A stretch of 64,000 bases of DNA, taken from the NCBI GenBank assembly GCA_964476515.1, contig CAYZAY010000001.1, positions 8,405-72,404 of the forward strand. Reading direction: 5' to 3'. A program made the position numbers and the translations under genes. Below the pieces are notes generated by a model that saw only the letters and a list, made by a program, of their open reading frames with translations, was not told the origin of the DNA and did not search any database. Below are positions 1-8,851 of this stretch, in pieces (within the stretch, counting starts at the first letter, position 1; each line of letters begins with the position of its first letter). The DNA comes from JASMHC01 sp964476515 (lineage in GTDB: Bacteria > Pseudomonadota > Alphaproteobacteria > Rhodobacterales > Rhodobacteraceae).

Positions 1-2
1 TC

Positions 3-329
3 TCGTCGATCAATGGTCAGAAAGGCCAGTTCGCTCAGGTGAACTATGCAGCGACCAAAGCGGGCGATCTGGGCATCGTCAAATCGCTGGCACAGGAAGG
101 CGCACGCGCAGGCATCACCGCCAACGCAGTATGCCCAGGCTACATCGCCACCGAAATGGTTATGGCTGTGCCTGAAAAGGTACGTGAATCGATCATCGGC
201 CAGATCCCAGCGGGTCGTCTTGGTGAACCAGAAGAAATCGCGCGTTGCGTTGCATTCCTAGCAGCCGACGATTCAGGCTTTGTGAACGGTTCGACCATTT
301 CGGCGAACGGCGCTCAGTTCTTCGTGTAA
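3..329 (+). CDS. phbB: Acetoacetyl-CoA reductase, C-terminal part
   Basis: C-terminal 108 residues of a short-chain dehydrogenase that begins before the window. It matches the PhaB/PhbB acetoacetyl-CoA reductase family, which uses NADPH to make (R)-3-hydroxybutyryl-CoA for polyhydroxybutyrate. The visible part holds the SSINGQKGQF stretch with the catalytic Ser region, then the YxxxK pair (NYAATKAG), and ends ISANGAQFFV, the usual end of this family. A thiolase gene (phaA) would be expected just upstream, outside the window. A strong terminator follows. The alternative is another FabG-like reductase, but the QKGQF-QVNYAATKAG pattern favours PhbB. Confidence 0.88.
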   Translation, partial: SSINGQKGQFAQVNYAATKAGDLGIVKSLAQEGARAGITANAVCPGYIATEMVMAVPEKVRESIIGQIPAGRLGEPEEIARCVAFLAADDSGFVNGSTISANGAQFFV

Positions 330-350
330 GATCTACGTCATATGATTTTC

Positions 351-382
351 AAAGGGCCGGTCACTTCGACTGGCCCTTTTTT
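351..382 (+). terminator. Intrinsic terminator after phbB
   Basis: Perfect 12-bp stem (351-362 with 368-379, AAAGGGCCGGTC/GACTGGCCCTTT), loop ACTTC, followed directly by a T run. It lies 22 bp after the phbB stop, so it should end the PHB transcript before the exporter gene. Confidence 0.9.
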
Positions 383-464
383 GGTTTGCGACCGCGCCAA
401 ACGCTTGCGTTAGCGTCGAAAACCCCGCACGCTTTTAGGCCAGTTTGTCGAAGGTGGCGTTTGA

Positions 465-1334
465 ATGCAGCAACACTCTAAAGCAACCGTCATCGGTTCC
501 ATCGCAATCCTGCTTTGGTCGTTGCTGGCATTGTTTACGGTTGGCACCAGCCCGACGCCCCCTTTTTTGCTTAATGCGATGTGCTTCACCTTGGGCGGGG
601 GCCTTGGGCTGATCTGGACGATCCGCAATGGGTCTCTGGCGGTGCTACGCAAAATTGACTGGCGGATATATCTATTCGGAACGATTGGGTTGGCGGGGTA
701 TCACGCGCTCTATTTCAGTGCTCTCAGACTGGCGCCCGCCGCCGAAGCTGGCTTGATCGCCTATCTATGGCCGCTTTTGATCGTGCTGTTTTCGGGTCTG
801 TTGCCGGGCGAAAAGCTAAAGGGTGGTCATTTGATAGGCGCACTTCTTGGGTTTGCTGGCGCGGCCATGATTATCACTGGAGGCGGCGCTGGCTTTCAGA
901 CGGAAAACCTGTCTGGATATTTGTTGGCGCTGGCGTGCGCTTTCACTTGGGCGGGGTATTCGGTTTTCAGCCGGAAGCTGGGTGAAACACCGACCGAGGC
1001 CGTGACTGTGTTTTGTATCGCAACTGCGATCGTATCCGCGCTACTGCATCTGGGGTTGGAAGAAACGCAGCTTCCGGTTGGCACCCTTGGCTGGCTTTCG
1101 GTCGCAGCACTTGGGCTGGGGCCGGTCGGCGCTGCGTTTTATGTCTGGGATTACGGTGTGAAAAAGGGCGACATCCAGCTGCTGGGCGTCATGTCATACG
1201 CCGCGCCGTTACTATCGACTTTGGTGTTGGTGGTTGTAGGCGTTGCGGCCGCCAGCTGGTCGCTGGCGCTGGCGGCGCTTTTGATTACCGGTGGCGCGGC
1301 CATCGCGGCCCGCGCGAGTTTAAAAAATAGCTAG
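465..1334 (+). CDS. DMT-superfamily (EamA) exporter, YddG-like
   Basis: 289-residue integral membrane protein with about ten hydrophobic segments and two EamA-type halves, the second starting near residue 140. Members of the drug/metabolite transporter superfamily export small metabolites; the overall pattern (a start IAILLWSLLALF and a YVWDYGVKKG loop near residue 225) resembles YddG-type aromatic amino acid exporters. ATG is preceded by an AGGTGG-like site. The stop shares the palindrome CTAG with the stop of the facing DUF465 gene. The substrate cannot be told from sequence. Confidence 0.82.
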   Translation: MQQHSKATVIGSIAILLWSLLALFTVGTSPTPPFLLNAMCFTLGGGLGLIWTIRNGSLAVLRKIDWRIYLFGTIGLAGYHALYFSALRLAPAAEAGLIAYLWPLLIVLFSGLLPGEKLKGGHLIGALLGFAGAAMIITGGGAGFQTENLSGYLLALACAFTWAGYSVFSRKLGETPTEAVTVFCIATAIVSALLHLGLEETQLPVGTLGWLSVAALGLGPVGAAFYVWDYGVKKGDIQLLGVMSYAAPLLSTLVLVVVGVAAASWSLALAALLITGGAAIAARASLKNS

Positions 1335-1498
1335 CCTGCTGCTAGACGTTCAATTTCTTCTTTTAATCGAAGTTTTTGTTTCTTGAGATCGGTGATTTCG
1401 GCATCGCTGGTACTTGGCGCTCGTTGGGCCAGTTCCACTTTATCCGAGAGAGTTTCGTGTTTCTTCTTCAGCTCATCCAAATGCGAACCCAAGCTCAT
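1331..1498 (-). CDS. YdcH/DUF465 family small coiled-coil protein
   Basis: 55-residue protein starting MSLGSHLDELKKKHETLSDK, the DUF465 (YdcH) signature, then a charged heptad-like coiled coil to the end. The start is fixed by a GAGAGGAG Shine-Dalgarno sequence 7 bases upstream; a longer frame upstream of this ATG is unlike the family. Function unknown; family members are small cytoplasmic helical proteins related in shape to SlyX. Confidence 0.85.
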   Translation of the reverse strand: MSLGSHLDELKKKHETLSDKVELAQRAPSTSDAEITDLKKQKLRLKEEIERLAAG

Positions 1499-1605
1499 AT
1501 GTAGTCTCCTCTCAAAAAGTTTAGCCCGTCGAGTGCAGCATAGTTTTTTCGTTCTGTCACGCACCAGATGCAAAAAACTTTCCCCATCGGCGTAAGTCCG
1601 CAAAA

Positions 1606-2367
1606 TTACTTGGGAAACGGCAGGGGTGCGGCATCGCGCAAACACTGCTCTATGGCGGGTGAATAGTCGCCTTCGTCGCGTTCATGGCGCTGCCCTTGGT
1701 GCATAACAAGAGAATCATGCAACCGAAGCGGGGCTTTCCCGCGCTTTTTGGCACGCACTATGACAAGGCTGGCGTCACGGCCCACGCGGGCGACGAGTGG
1801 CAGTATCTGAATCGATCCAAGCCTACCGTCCATGGCCGCTAGAAGATCGCCCAAGCGGTCGGCCCGATGAATAAACGTGGCTGTGCCTTTTGGCGTCAAC
1901 CGCTTTGAGGCCGCCTTTACCCAATCTGAAAGCGGCGTGTCTTCGCCCAATGCGGTTTCACGGCCGCTGTTACTTGCTTCGGTGCTTTTGTCGCGCTGAT
2001 AGTAGGGTGGATTGGCGAGAACATGATCGAACGACATTTGTCTAAGCTCGGGAAGCATGTTTGCCAGATCGCCAATAATGGTTCGAAAGTTTGCATCATT
2101 CTGCTGCGCGTTTAGGCGGGCCAAGTCGGCGTATTCGGGCTGTAGTTCAAGCCCTATAAGCTCTAACCCTTCAATCCGCGCGGCAAGGCACAGGCTTGCG
2201 ACCCCTGCCCCACATCCCAGTTCCAGAATTTTCTGACCCGGCTTGGCAGGAACAGACGCAGCAAGCAGCACCGGATCGACACCCGCACGATAGCCGTTTC
2301 GCGGTTGATACGCTTTGATACGCCCCCCCAGATAGCCGTCCAGTGTCAGGTTTGGATCGTGGCTCAC
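1606..2367 (-). CDS. trmN6: tRNA1(Val) A37 N6-methyltransferase
   Basis: 253-residue class I SAM methyltransferase. Visible motifs are SAM motif I ELGCGAGVASL (about residue 54) and the N6-adenine methylase signature NPPYY (about residue 127). Family members methylate A37 of tRNA1(Val). I place the start at a GTG (2367) whose G-T-G-A overlaps a TGA stop of the upstream DUF2007 gene, a normal coupling arrangement; reading further upstream runs into the N gap. The start TLDGYLGGRI a few residues in fits the family, so little or nothing is lost to the gap. Confidence 0.85.
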   Translation of the reverse strand: MSHDPNLTLDGYLGGRIKAYQPRNGYRAGVDPVLLAASVPAKPGQKILELGCGAGVASLCLAARIEGLELIGLELQPEYADLARLNAQQNDANFRTIIGDLANMLPELRQMSFDHVLANPPYYQRDKSTEASNSGRETALGEDTPLSDWVKAASKRLTPKGTATFIHRADRLGDLLAAMDGRLGSIQILPLVARVGRDASLVIVRAKKRGKAPLRLHDSLVMHQGQRHERDEGDYSPAIEQCLRDAAPLPFPK

Positions 2368-2583
2368 AATGGCTTCGATTCCGTTGTCNNNNNNNNNNAG
2401 GATCACACGTGCTTCTTCGACGTGGTCTTTGTGGATCATCAGGCGACGCGGCAAAATGCCAATTGACCCTTCAAGGATGCTCATATTTACGTCGAATTCA
2501 AAGCAGTCTATACCCTCGCCCCGTAGCAATGCTGAGGCGTGGGAAAGTGTAACTGGGTCCGTGGTGCGTAGGATTTCTTGCAT
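2364..2583 (-). CDS. DUF2007 family protein, interrupted by assembly gap
   Basis: Begins MQEILRTTDPVTLSHASALL and contains the family hallmark of a short region around MSILEGSIGILPRR, seen in small (about 70-residue) DUF2007 proteins, often called putative signal-transducing proteins. Sixty-one residues are readable before the N run at 2389-2398. The probable stop is TGA at 2364-2366, in a frame that the 10-N placeholder does not preserve. It sits immediately upstream of trmN6 and is likely cotranscribed with it. The divergent octaprenyl diphosphate synthase gene starts 73 bp away. Confidence 0.75.
2389..2398. other. Assembly gap (10 N)
   Basis: Ten Ns close to the end of the DUF2007 gene. 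The true length is unknown; apparent frame continuity from DUF2007 into trmN6 across the Ns is accidental. Confidence 0.97.
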
Positions 2584-2656
2584 TGCATTGAAATAGTGTC
2601 TGACTCTTCGTCCGTCGAGGGGTAGATAACGGAGACATGAACAAAGTGGTGATACT

Positions 2657-3640
2657 GTGATAAAACCACACGAAGCTCTGGCTGAACACCTAGCGGGTGA
2701 TATGGATGCCGTTAACACTCTTGTTGCCGAGCGTATGGCGTCAGAACACGCGCCCCGCATCCCCGAAGTAACCCGCCACTTGGTTGAAGCCGGCGGCAAA
2801 CGGCTTCGCCCGATGTTGACCTTGGCGGCTGCGCGTCTCTGTGGTTATGACGGCCCCTATCACGTCCATCTGGCAGCGACAGTTGAATTCATTCACACGG
2901 CGACTTTGCTGCATGATGATGTGGTGGACGAAAGCGGTCAGCGGCGCGGACGCCCGACGGCGAACCTACTTTGGGACAACAAATCCAGCGTATTGGTCGG
3001 TGATTATCTTTTTTCGCGCAGCTTCCAGCTGATGGTCGAAACCGGAAGCCTTCGGGTTCTGGATATCCTTGCGAACGCGTCAGCTACAATTGCCGAGGGC
3101 GAAGTTCTTCAGCTTACCGCAGCACAGGACCTGCGCACAGACGAGGCTATTTATCTTCAGGTTGCACGCGGCAAAACCGCAGCGCTGTTTTCAGCAGCGA
3201 CCGAGGTTGGAGGCGTGATTGCTGGTGCGGATGAAGATATTGTGCACGCGTTATTCGACTATGGCGACAAGCTGGGCGTTGCGTTTCAGATCGTCGATGA
3301 CCTTTTGGATTACGAAGGTGATACCAAAGCGACAGGCAAAAACGTTGGCGATGATTTCCGCGAGCGCAAATTGACCTTACCAGTCATCAAAGCCGTGGCA
3401 AAAGCCGACGATGAAGAACGAGCATTCTGGAAGCGGACGATTGAAAAGGGCAAGCAAGAGGACGGCGATCTAGAGCACGCTCTGCAATTGCTGGCCAAGC
3501 ATTCTGCGCTGGATGAAACGCGAGCTGATGCGTTGGAATATGTTGAGCAAGCCAAAGCGGCGATGAAAGCGCTTCCTGAGCATCCGATCAGGGACATGCT
3601 GATCGGTCTGGCCGATAACGTGGTCGCGCGGATTAACTAA
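2657..3640 (+). CDS. Polyprenyl (octaprenyl-type) diphosphate synthase
   Basis: 327-residue trans-isoprenyl diphosphate synthase that condenses IPP units to make the quinone side chain. The first Asp-rich motif is LLHDDVVDE (about residues 83-91) and the second is QIVDDLLDYEGD (about residue 213), with the GGKRLRP substrate-binding motif near residue 47. The start is GTG at 2657. It converges on and overlaps ispE by 8 bp, so two isoprenoid genes face each other. UbiA, the user of the product, lies at 31.8 kb. Chain length (C50 in this group) is inferred, not visible. Confidence 0.9.
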   Translation: MIKPHEALAEHLAGDMDAVNTLVAERMASEHAPRIPEVTRHLVEAGGKRLRPMLTLAAARLCGYDGPYHVHLAATVEFIHTATLLHDDVVDESGQRRGRPTANLLWDNKSSVLVGDYLFSRSFQLMVETGSLRVLDILANASATIAEGEVLQLTAAQDLRTDEAIYLQVARGKTAALFSAATEVGGVIAGADEDIVHALFDYGDKLGVAFQIVDDLLDYEGDTKATGKNVGDDFRERKLTLPVIKAVAKADDEERAFWKRTIEKGKQEDGDLEHALQLLAKHSALDETRADALEYVEQAKAAMKALPEHPIRDMLIGLADNVVARIN

Positions 3641-4466
3641 GCGGATTGATCTTGGTGGCGACTGTCCACCAGTTCGGTCGAGAAACCTGAATAGCGGCGG
3701 CGGCTTCGTCTGCCGCTAGTTTATTGCCAAACAACCCCCAACAGGTCGCGCCCGATCCTGACATGCGCGAAACAAGACAGCCATCTTGGGCGGCAATCAA
3801 ATCAATAGCCTCAGCCACAACAGGTTCCAGTTCAATCGCAGGTATCTGTAGGTCGTTGCGCGTGCCAAGAAGCCAATTGGCGAAATCAGCCGTTGACGAA
3901 AAATCGGGGATTGAACCCATCGGCGGTTGGTTCTTGTCCGTCAGTCGGTTGAACACCGCAGGGGTTGCCATTTCGACCCCGGGATTAGCCAAAACAAGCC
4001 ATGCATCCGGCAGGTTCGGGATATCCGAAAGCTCTTCCCCAATCCCGCGCATACGCGTCGGACGTGCGCGCAGACACACCGGAATGTCCGCCCCCAGAGA
4101 ATGGCAGTCATTGGGCGGTACTGTATTCCACAGCTTTGACAATCCTCGTATCGCCGCTGCGGCGTCGGAAGACCCTCCACCAATACCAGCCGCTGCGGGA
4201 AGGTTCTTTTGAAGCGTTATCTTGGCCCCTTTATTCGCGCCCAACAGCCGCGCCGCGCGAAGGACGAGGTTGCTAGAGCCGGTCGGAACTCCATCTGCTT
4301 TCGGGCCAGTCACAGACAACGTCAGATCATCCGAGAGTTCGAAAAACAAACGGTCGCCCACATCAACAAACACCACGAGAGAGTCCAACAGATGATAACC
4401 ATCATCCCGCTGACCGGTCACATGCAGCGATAGGTTTATTTTTGCCGGTGCAAAGGCTTCAATCAT
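3633..4466 (-). CDS. ispE: 4-diphosphocytidyl-2-C-methyl-D-erythritol kinase
   Basis: 277-residue GHMP kinase of the MEP isoprenoid pathway. It starts MIEAFAPAKINLSLHV, carries the ATP-binding GIGGGSSDAAAA glycine-rich loop (about residue 97), LGADIPVCL with the catalytic Asp, and a C-terminal SGSGATCWGLF. ATG at 4466 is preferred over ATG 4475 by alignment with the family start (AFAPAKINL). It overlaps the upstream TPR gene by 8 bp, so the two are probably translated from one mRNA. Confidence 0.92.
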   Translation of the reverse strand: MIEAFAPAKINLSLHVTGQRDDGYHLLDSLVVFVDVGDRLFFELSDDLTLSVTGPKADGVPTGSSNLVLRAARLLGANKGAKITLQKNLPAAAGIGGGSSDAAAAIRGLSKLWNTVPPNDCHSLGADIPVCLRARPTRMRGIGEELSDIPNLPDAWLVLANPGVEMATPAVFNRLTDKNQPPMGSIPDFSSTADFANWLLGTRNDLQIPAIELEPVVAEAIDLIAAQDGCLVSRMSGSGATCWGLFGNKLAADEAAAAIQVSRPNWWTVATKINPLS

Positions 4467-6138
4467 CCGAGGCATTCGCTTCTTCTTCAAGAACCACACT
4501 TAGGCCCACGTCCAACTTGCGACGGATGCGGTCAGCGTCGACAGGTTCGGGATCAAAGGACATCGCCCTTTGCCATTGAAAGCGTGCTTCGTATTCGCGG
4601 CCAACCATCCAGTACACATCACCCAAATGGTCATTCACGATCGGGTCGGTTGCCAATAGCTCTACAGCTAGCTCCATCGGCACCACTGCGTCTTGAAAGC
4701 GACCAAGGCGGTAAAACACCCAGCCGAGGCTATCAACGATGTACCCACTGTCGGGACGAAGGGCGACGGCTTCTTCGATCATGGCCAAAGCCTCGTCCAG
4801 ATTTTCCCGACGCTCGACAAGCGAATATCCAAGATAGTTCAGAACCTGCGGCTGTGCAGGGTTAAGCCTTAGTGCGTGGCGAAAATCGGCATCGGCTTGT
4901 TCCCACTGGCCAAGGCTTTCATACGAAATTCCCCTGACATAGTGCACATACCAATCTTGATACCCATTTTGGATCTGTCCATCTATGCGCTGACTATAAG
5001 CTCCAGCGGCGGCGTCATACTGGTTGAGGTGCCTATAGATATTGCCAAGAGTAACCAGAATATATGGGCCGGGACCTATGTCGCTGATCACCCCTTCCAG
5101 ATGCGCGGTGGCTTCTTGCAATTGGCCTTCGGCCCGCAAGGTTTCGGCAACCCCCATCGCAGCGGTGTAAAAAGCAGGGTCACCTTCATCAACGTCAAGA
5201 TAGTAGCCACGCGCCATTTCCGTGAGACCTAGCTTTTCGAACATGTCGGCAAGTAGCAGACTTGCTTCGCTGTCATCCGAGCGGATTTCGGCGGCCATTT
5301 GCGCGTAGTATAGGTTAAAGAGATTTGGCGTCCCGCTGTTCAAAGCATCCGCGAGGGTAAAGAAAATCTCTGCCATGCCGTCCGAAGGGGTCGTGATTAT
5401 CGAAAACTCAACTGGATCGCCATTTCTGATTTGCCGCAACAGGCTTTGAACCGCAACGCTCTCGCCGAAGACTTCGCGTAGTCGACGTTCCGCTTCGACC
5501 CTACGATCCAGCTTCGCTAGAATTTGTGCCTCTGCCAAAATCGCGCGGGGTGATTGGAAGTTTCGATCCGCCGCCGTTCGGAATGCGGCCAACGCGCCTT
5601 CGAAGTCTTGGTTGAATGCTTTTGCCAAGCCAAGGTGGTGAAGACCGAAAGCCATGTATCGGTCATCATCAACAACGGCCTGAAACAGATCATAGGCCGC
5701 GTCGGGATTACCGATTCCCATCAACGCCCAACCCAAAACAAGATCGTCCGATAGCTTGCTCGTCGAAACCTCGGGACCGCCAAGAAGATCGACGATTGCA
5801 GAATAGTTGCCTTCGATTGCGGCATCGGCGATTAACGCCATAAATGTTGTAGGATTTTCGGCGTCGGTCCCCACCAACCCAGATGCAATTTCTGCCGCCA
5901 TTTCAAAGTCGCCAAGCGCCATGAGAGATTCAACAGCACCCGCCGCCAAAGCGGTGTTTTGCGGATCAAAAAATAGCGCGTCTAGGTAGTATTCCGCCGA
6001 AATTTCAAAGTCGTTGTGACGGTCAGCGTGGCGCGCAACAAGAAATGAAGACGCAGAGGTATCCGCAAGCGCTACACCTGACATCAAGTGACCCGCTACC
6101 ACAACAATCGCGGCTATTCGTGACGTAAAGAATTGCAA
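4459..6138 (-). CDS. Secreted tetratricopeptide-repeat protein
   Basis: 559 residues. A signal peptide occupies about residues 1-25 (Arg, then IAAIVVVAGHLMSGVALA, cleavage after ALA). The rest is a chain of TPR-like helical pairs (for example around NPAQPQVLNYLGYSLVERR and PDSGYIVDSLGWVFYRLGR near residues 430-490). The only start fitting the signal peptide is TTG at 6138 with GGAA seven bases upstream. TPR proteins next to ispE are common in this bacterial group; the role is unknown, probably a periplasmic scaffold or outer-membrane assembly factor. A strong hairpin lies 58 bp upstream. Confidence 0.8.
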   Translation of the reverse strand: MQFFTSRIAAIVVVAGHLMSGVALADTSASSFLVARHADRHNDFEISAEYYLDALFFDPQNTALAAGAVESLMALGDFEMAAEIASGLVGTDAENPTTFMALIADAAIEGNYSAIVDLLGGPEVSTSKLSDDLVLGWALMGIGNPDAAYDLFQAVVDDDRYMAFGLHHLGLAKAFNQDFEGALAAFRTAADRNFQSPRAILAEAQILAKLDRRVEAERRLREVFGESVAVQSLLRQIRNGDPVEFSIITTPSDGMAEIFFTLADALNSGTPNLFNLYYAQMAAEIRSDDSEASLLLADMFEKLGLTEMARGYYLDVDEGDPAFYTAAMGVAETLRAEGQLQEATAHLEGVISDIGPGPYILVTLGNIYRHLNQYDAAAGAYSQRIDGQIQNGYQDWYVHYVRGISYESLGQWEQADADFRHALRLNPAQPQVLNYLGYSLVERRENLDEALAMIEEAVALRPDSGYIVDSLGWVFYRLGRFQDAVVPMELAVELLATDPIVNDHLGDVYWMVGREYEARFQWQRAMSFDPEPVDADRIRRKLDVGLSVVLEEEANASDD

Positions 6139-6195
6139 AGTGTTTCCGATATTTTAGTTGAGTGGAAACTAGGCTTGCTTGCCGCCCAAAGCAAT

Positions 6196-6222
6196 GAGGG
6201 GTGGCGATAATTGCCACCCCTC
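6196..6222. other. Perfect hairpin between TPR and LytTR genes
   Basis: Perfect 10-bp inverted repeat GAGGGGTGGC/GCCACCCCTC with a 7-base loop, in the divergent spacer upstream of the TPR gene. There is no T run on either side, so a standard terminator is unlikely; it may be a leader structure or protein site. The rest of 6139-6387 shows no gene. Confidence 0.6.
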
Positions 6223-6387
6223 TGGGTTTAGAGACCAAATAACAAACCACTCACTTTACAGCGCTGCCCTAAAACACAGGCAGCACGCGCCTCTGTGCTT
6301 CGAATAGGCGAAGGAGGTATAATTCACATTTTTCGATGCGTTAATCAGTTGGAAATTTCGTGAAATTGTCATATTTTGCAGTTCGCG

Positions 6388-7212
6388 ATGCGTGAATTTT
6401 CGTCATATAAAAGCTTACGTAACGGCATCTGGATGACTGTATTGTCTGTTGCCGTACTGGCTCTATCGGGTCCGTTTGGAACCTTTGACAGGTTTAATCT
6501 GGGTGAACGCGTTCTATATTGGTCAGCCGCAATGCTGGCCGGAACTTTGTTTATTCACTTTTCGGTAGCTATGGCGATCAAGCTTGCACCACGTACAATG
6601 CGTGGCATTTACGGGGGTGCAATTGTTGGAACGATCTTTGGATCAGTGCCAGCAGCCGCGCTCATAATGATAATTCATGAATGGTTCACGGGTACTGATT
6701 TACCCATCGCAGGATATCCATTGTTATGGAGTAACGTAGCCTTGGTTGGCTGCATTGTTTCGTGCGCGCACGTTTTTGCTCAGTATGGGAATAATCGTAG
6801 CGACAATTCTGACACGCCGACTGAACAAGCCGACAAAACGCCAGAAGCCCAAACCATTCCGCTTATGTCCAGATTGCCTGACGGTATTTTGCCGCATCAA
6901 ATCGTGTCTTTTTCGATGCAGGATCACTATGTCGAGGTGACATCAGTTGAGGGTCAGTCGCTACTTTAGATGCGCCTGGCGGATGCGATCAAGGAACTAG
7001 GGAATCTGAAGGGGGTCCGTGTGCATCGGTCACATTGGGTAGCGCAGCAACATTTGATCGACATCAAAAAGGATGGCCGTAGATTTGTTGCCGTGCTCAG
7101 CGATGATCGAAGACTGCCGGTCAGCGCGCCCTATCTTGAAGATACGCGCGACATGCTGAAAGAAAAAGCGCGGCCAAATAAGCCGCGCTTTTTCTTTTAC
7201 ATATTCGGGTAG
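6388..7212 (+). pseudogene. Membrane-bound LytTR-domain regulator, interrupted by in-frame TAG
   Basis: One continuous frame of 274 codons with a single amber codon at 6967-6969. Residues 1-135 form about four membrane segments; a short linker follows; then comes a LytTR DNA-binding domain (PDGILPHQIVSFSMQDHYVEV before the stop, MRLADAIKEL and GVRVHRSHWVAQQH after it). The amber replaces a hydrophobic residue in the middle of the domain, so the gene is either a recent pseudogene, a sequencing error (TTG to TAG), or read through. I chose ATG 6388 over an upstream TTG. The last 17 codons run through a terminator hairpin. LytTR regulators normally bind DNA as dimers; no target is evident. Confidence 0.75.
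7162..7194. terminator. Bidirectional intrinsic terminator
   Basis: Perfect 13-bp stem (7162-7174 with 7182-7194, GAAAAAGCGCGGC/GCCGCGCTTTTTC) with A and T tracts on both sides, between the LytTR gene and the facing ETF-QO gene. It can end transcription from either direction, and it lies inside the last codons of the LytTR frame. Confidence 0.92.
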
Positions 7213-8831
7213 TTCGGCCCGTCGCCACCTTGCGGCGTGACCCAAGTGATATTCTTACTCGGGTCTTTGATATCGCAGGTTTTACAGTGCACACAGTTCT
7301 GGAAATTCACCACGAACGCGCCATCGACGACTTCGTAAACACCGGCTGGGCAATAACGCTGCGCTGGCTCTGCAAAGTCAGGCATGTTGACCGACATCGG
7401 AATGCTTTCATCTGCCAGTCGAAGATGCGCAGGCTGGCTTTCTTCGTGGTTTGTCATCGAGAAGCTGACGTTGGTCAGGCGATCAAAGCTAAGCTTTCCG
7501 TCTGGCTTAGGATATTCGAGAACCGGATAGTCAGCGGCCTTGCCTGTGCTTTCAGCATCGTTTTTGCCATGCTTCATTGTGCCAAACAGTGAGAAGCCCA
7601 ATGTGTTGGTCCACATGTCAAACCCACCTAGACCAAGCGATGGCAAAAGCCCCCATTTCGACCACATCGGCTTAACGTTGCGAACCTTCTTAAGGTCTTT
7701 GCCAATCGCGCCAGTGCGAACTTCGGTTTCGTAATCCGAAAGCTCATCGCCAGATCGGTCGCTCTTGATCGCAGCAAATGCAGCTTCAGCCGCCGCCTTA
7801 CCCGAAAGCATAGCGTTGTGGTTCCCCTTGATACGCGGGACGTTGACCATGCCAACCGAGCAACCCAGCATCGCAACACCAGGTGCAACCATTTTTGGCA
7901 TCGACTGATATCCGCCCTCGGAAATCGCGCGGGCACCGTAGGCGACGCGCTTACCGCCTTCGAGTAGCTTGGACACCATCGGGTGATGCTTGAAACGCTG
8001 GAACTCCATGTAAGGGAACACGTGCGGGTTTTTGTAGTTCAGGTGAACCACAAAGCCGACGTAGACCTGATTGTTCTCTAGATGGTAGATGAACGACCCA
8101 CCGCCAGCGTTTGACCCCAAAGGCCAGCCCATCGTGTGGGTCACGGTGCCTTCTTTGTGCTTGGCGGGATCAATCTCCCAGATCTCTTTCATTCCGACGC
8201 CGAACTTCTGCGGCTCTTTGCCAGCAGACAGGTCGTATTTCGCGATGACCTCTTTAGCCAGCGATCCGCGGACGCCTTCAGATAGGAACACGTATTTACC
8301 GTGAAGCTCCATGCCCGGCTCGTAACCCGGTCCGGGGGTGCCGTCAGCACTTAGTCCGAATTCACCCGCTACAACGCCTTTGACTTCACCGTTGTCGCCA
8401 TAGACCAGTTCAGAACAGGCCATACCGGGGAAAATCTCGACGCCAAGTTCTTCGGCTTGCTCAGCCATCCAGCGGCAAACGTTACCCATCGACACGATGT
8501 AGTTGCCGTGGTTGTTCATAAGTGGCGGCATCGGAAAGTTTGGAACGCGCAGCTGCCCCGCTTCGCCCAGCATATAGAAGTTATCTTCTTTGACTGGTGT
8601 GTTCAGTGGGGCGCCCTTGGCTTTCCAATCGGGGATCAAGGCATCAAGACCACAAGGGTCAAGAACTGCACCCGAAAGGATGTGCGCGCCGACCTCGGAA
8701 CCTTTTTCCAAGACGACCACATCAAGGTCTGCATCCAATTGCTTAAGACGTATTGCCGCCGATAGCCCTGCAGGGCCTGCACCGACGATCACTACGTCAT
8801 ATTCCATCGCTTCGCGTTCGATTTCCGACAT
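7197..8831 (-). CDS. Electron-transfer flavoprotein-ubiquinone oxidoreductase
   Basis: 544-residue ETF-QO, the membrane-associated enzyme passing electrons from ETF (fed by acyl-CoA dehydrogenases) to ubiquinone. The N-terminal FAD motif is VVIVGAGPAGLSAAIRL (about residues 11-27). The C-terminal 4Fe-4S domain has the cysteine pattern RYCPAG...NCVHCKTCDI (about residues 491-519), and the protein ends in the usual GPNYPNM region. An AAGGACAGG ribosome site precedes the ATG. Full length for the family (about 550). It likely works with the acyl-CoA dehydrogenase at 14-15.7 kb. Confidence 0.95.
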   Translation of the reverse strand: MSEIEREAMEYDVVIVGAGPAGLSAAIRLKQLDADLDVVVLEKGSEVGAHILSGAVLDPCGLDALIPDWKAKGAPLNTPVKEDNFYMLGEAGQLRVPNFPMPPLMNNHGNYIVSMGNVCRWMAEQAEELGVEIFPGMACSELVYGDNGEVKGVVAGEFGLSADGTPGPGYEPGMELHGKYVFLSEGVRGSLAKEVIAKYDLSAGKEPQKFGVGMKEIWEIDPAKHKEGTVTHTMGWPLGSNAGGGSFIYHLENNQVYVGFVVHLNYKNPHVFPYMEFQRFKHHPMVSKLLEGGKRVAYGARAISEGGYQSMPKMVAPGVAMLGCSVGMVNVPRIKGNHNAMLSGKAAAEAAFAAIKSDRSGDELSDYETEVRTGAIGKDLKKVRNVKPMWSKWGLLPSLGLGGFDMWTNTLGFSLFGTMKHGKNDAESTGKAADYPVLEYPKPDGKLSFDRLTNVSFSMTNHEESQPAHLRLADESIPMSVNMPDFAEPAQRYCPAGVYEVVDGAFVVNFQNCVHCKTCDIKDPSKNITWVTPQGGDGPNYPNM

Positions 8832-8851
8832 GTCCTGTCCTTCTCTAGACC

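Noticed and set aside
2389..2398. A DUF2007-methyltransferase fusion protein read through the Ns
   Set aside because: Placeholder Ns keep the frame by chance; a GTGA stop/start junction is visible next to the gap.
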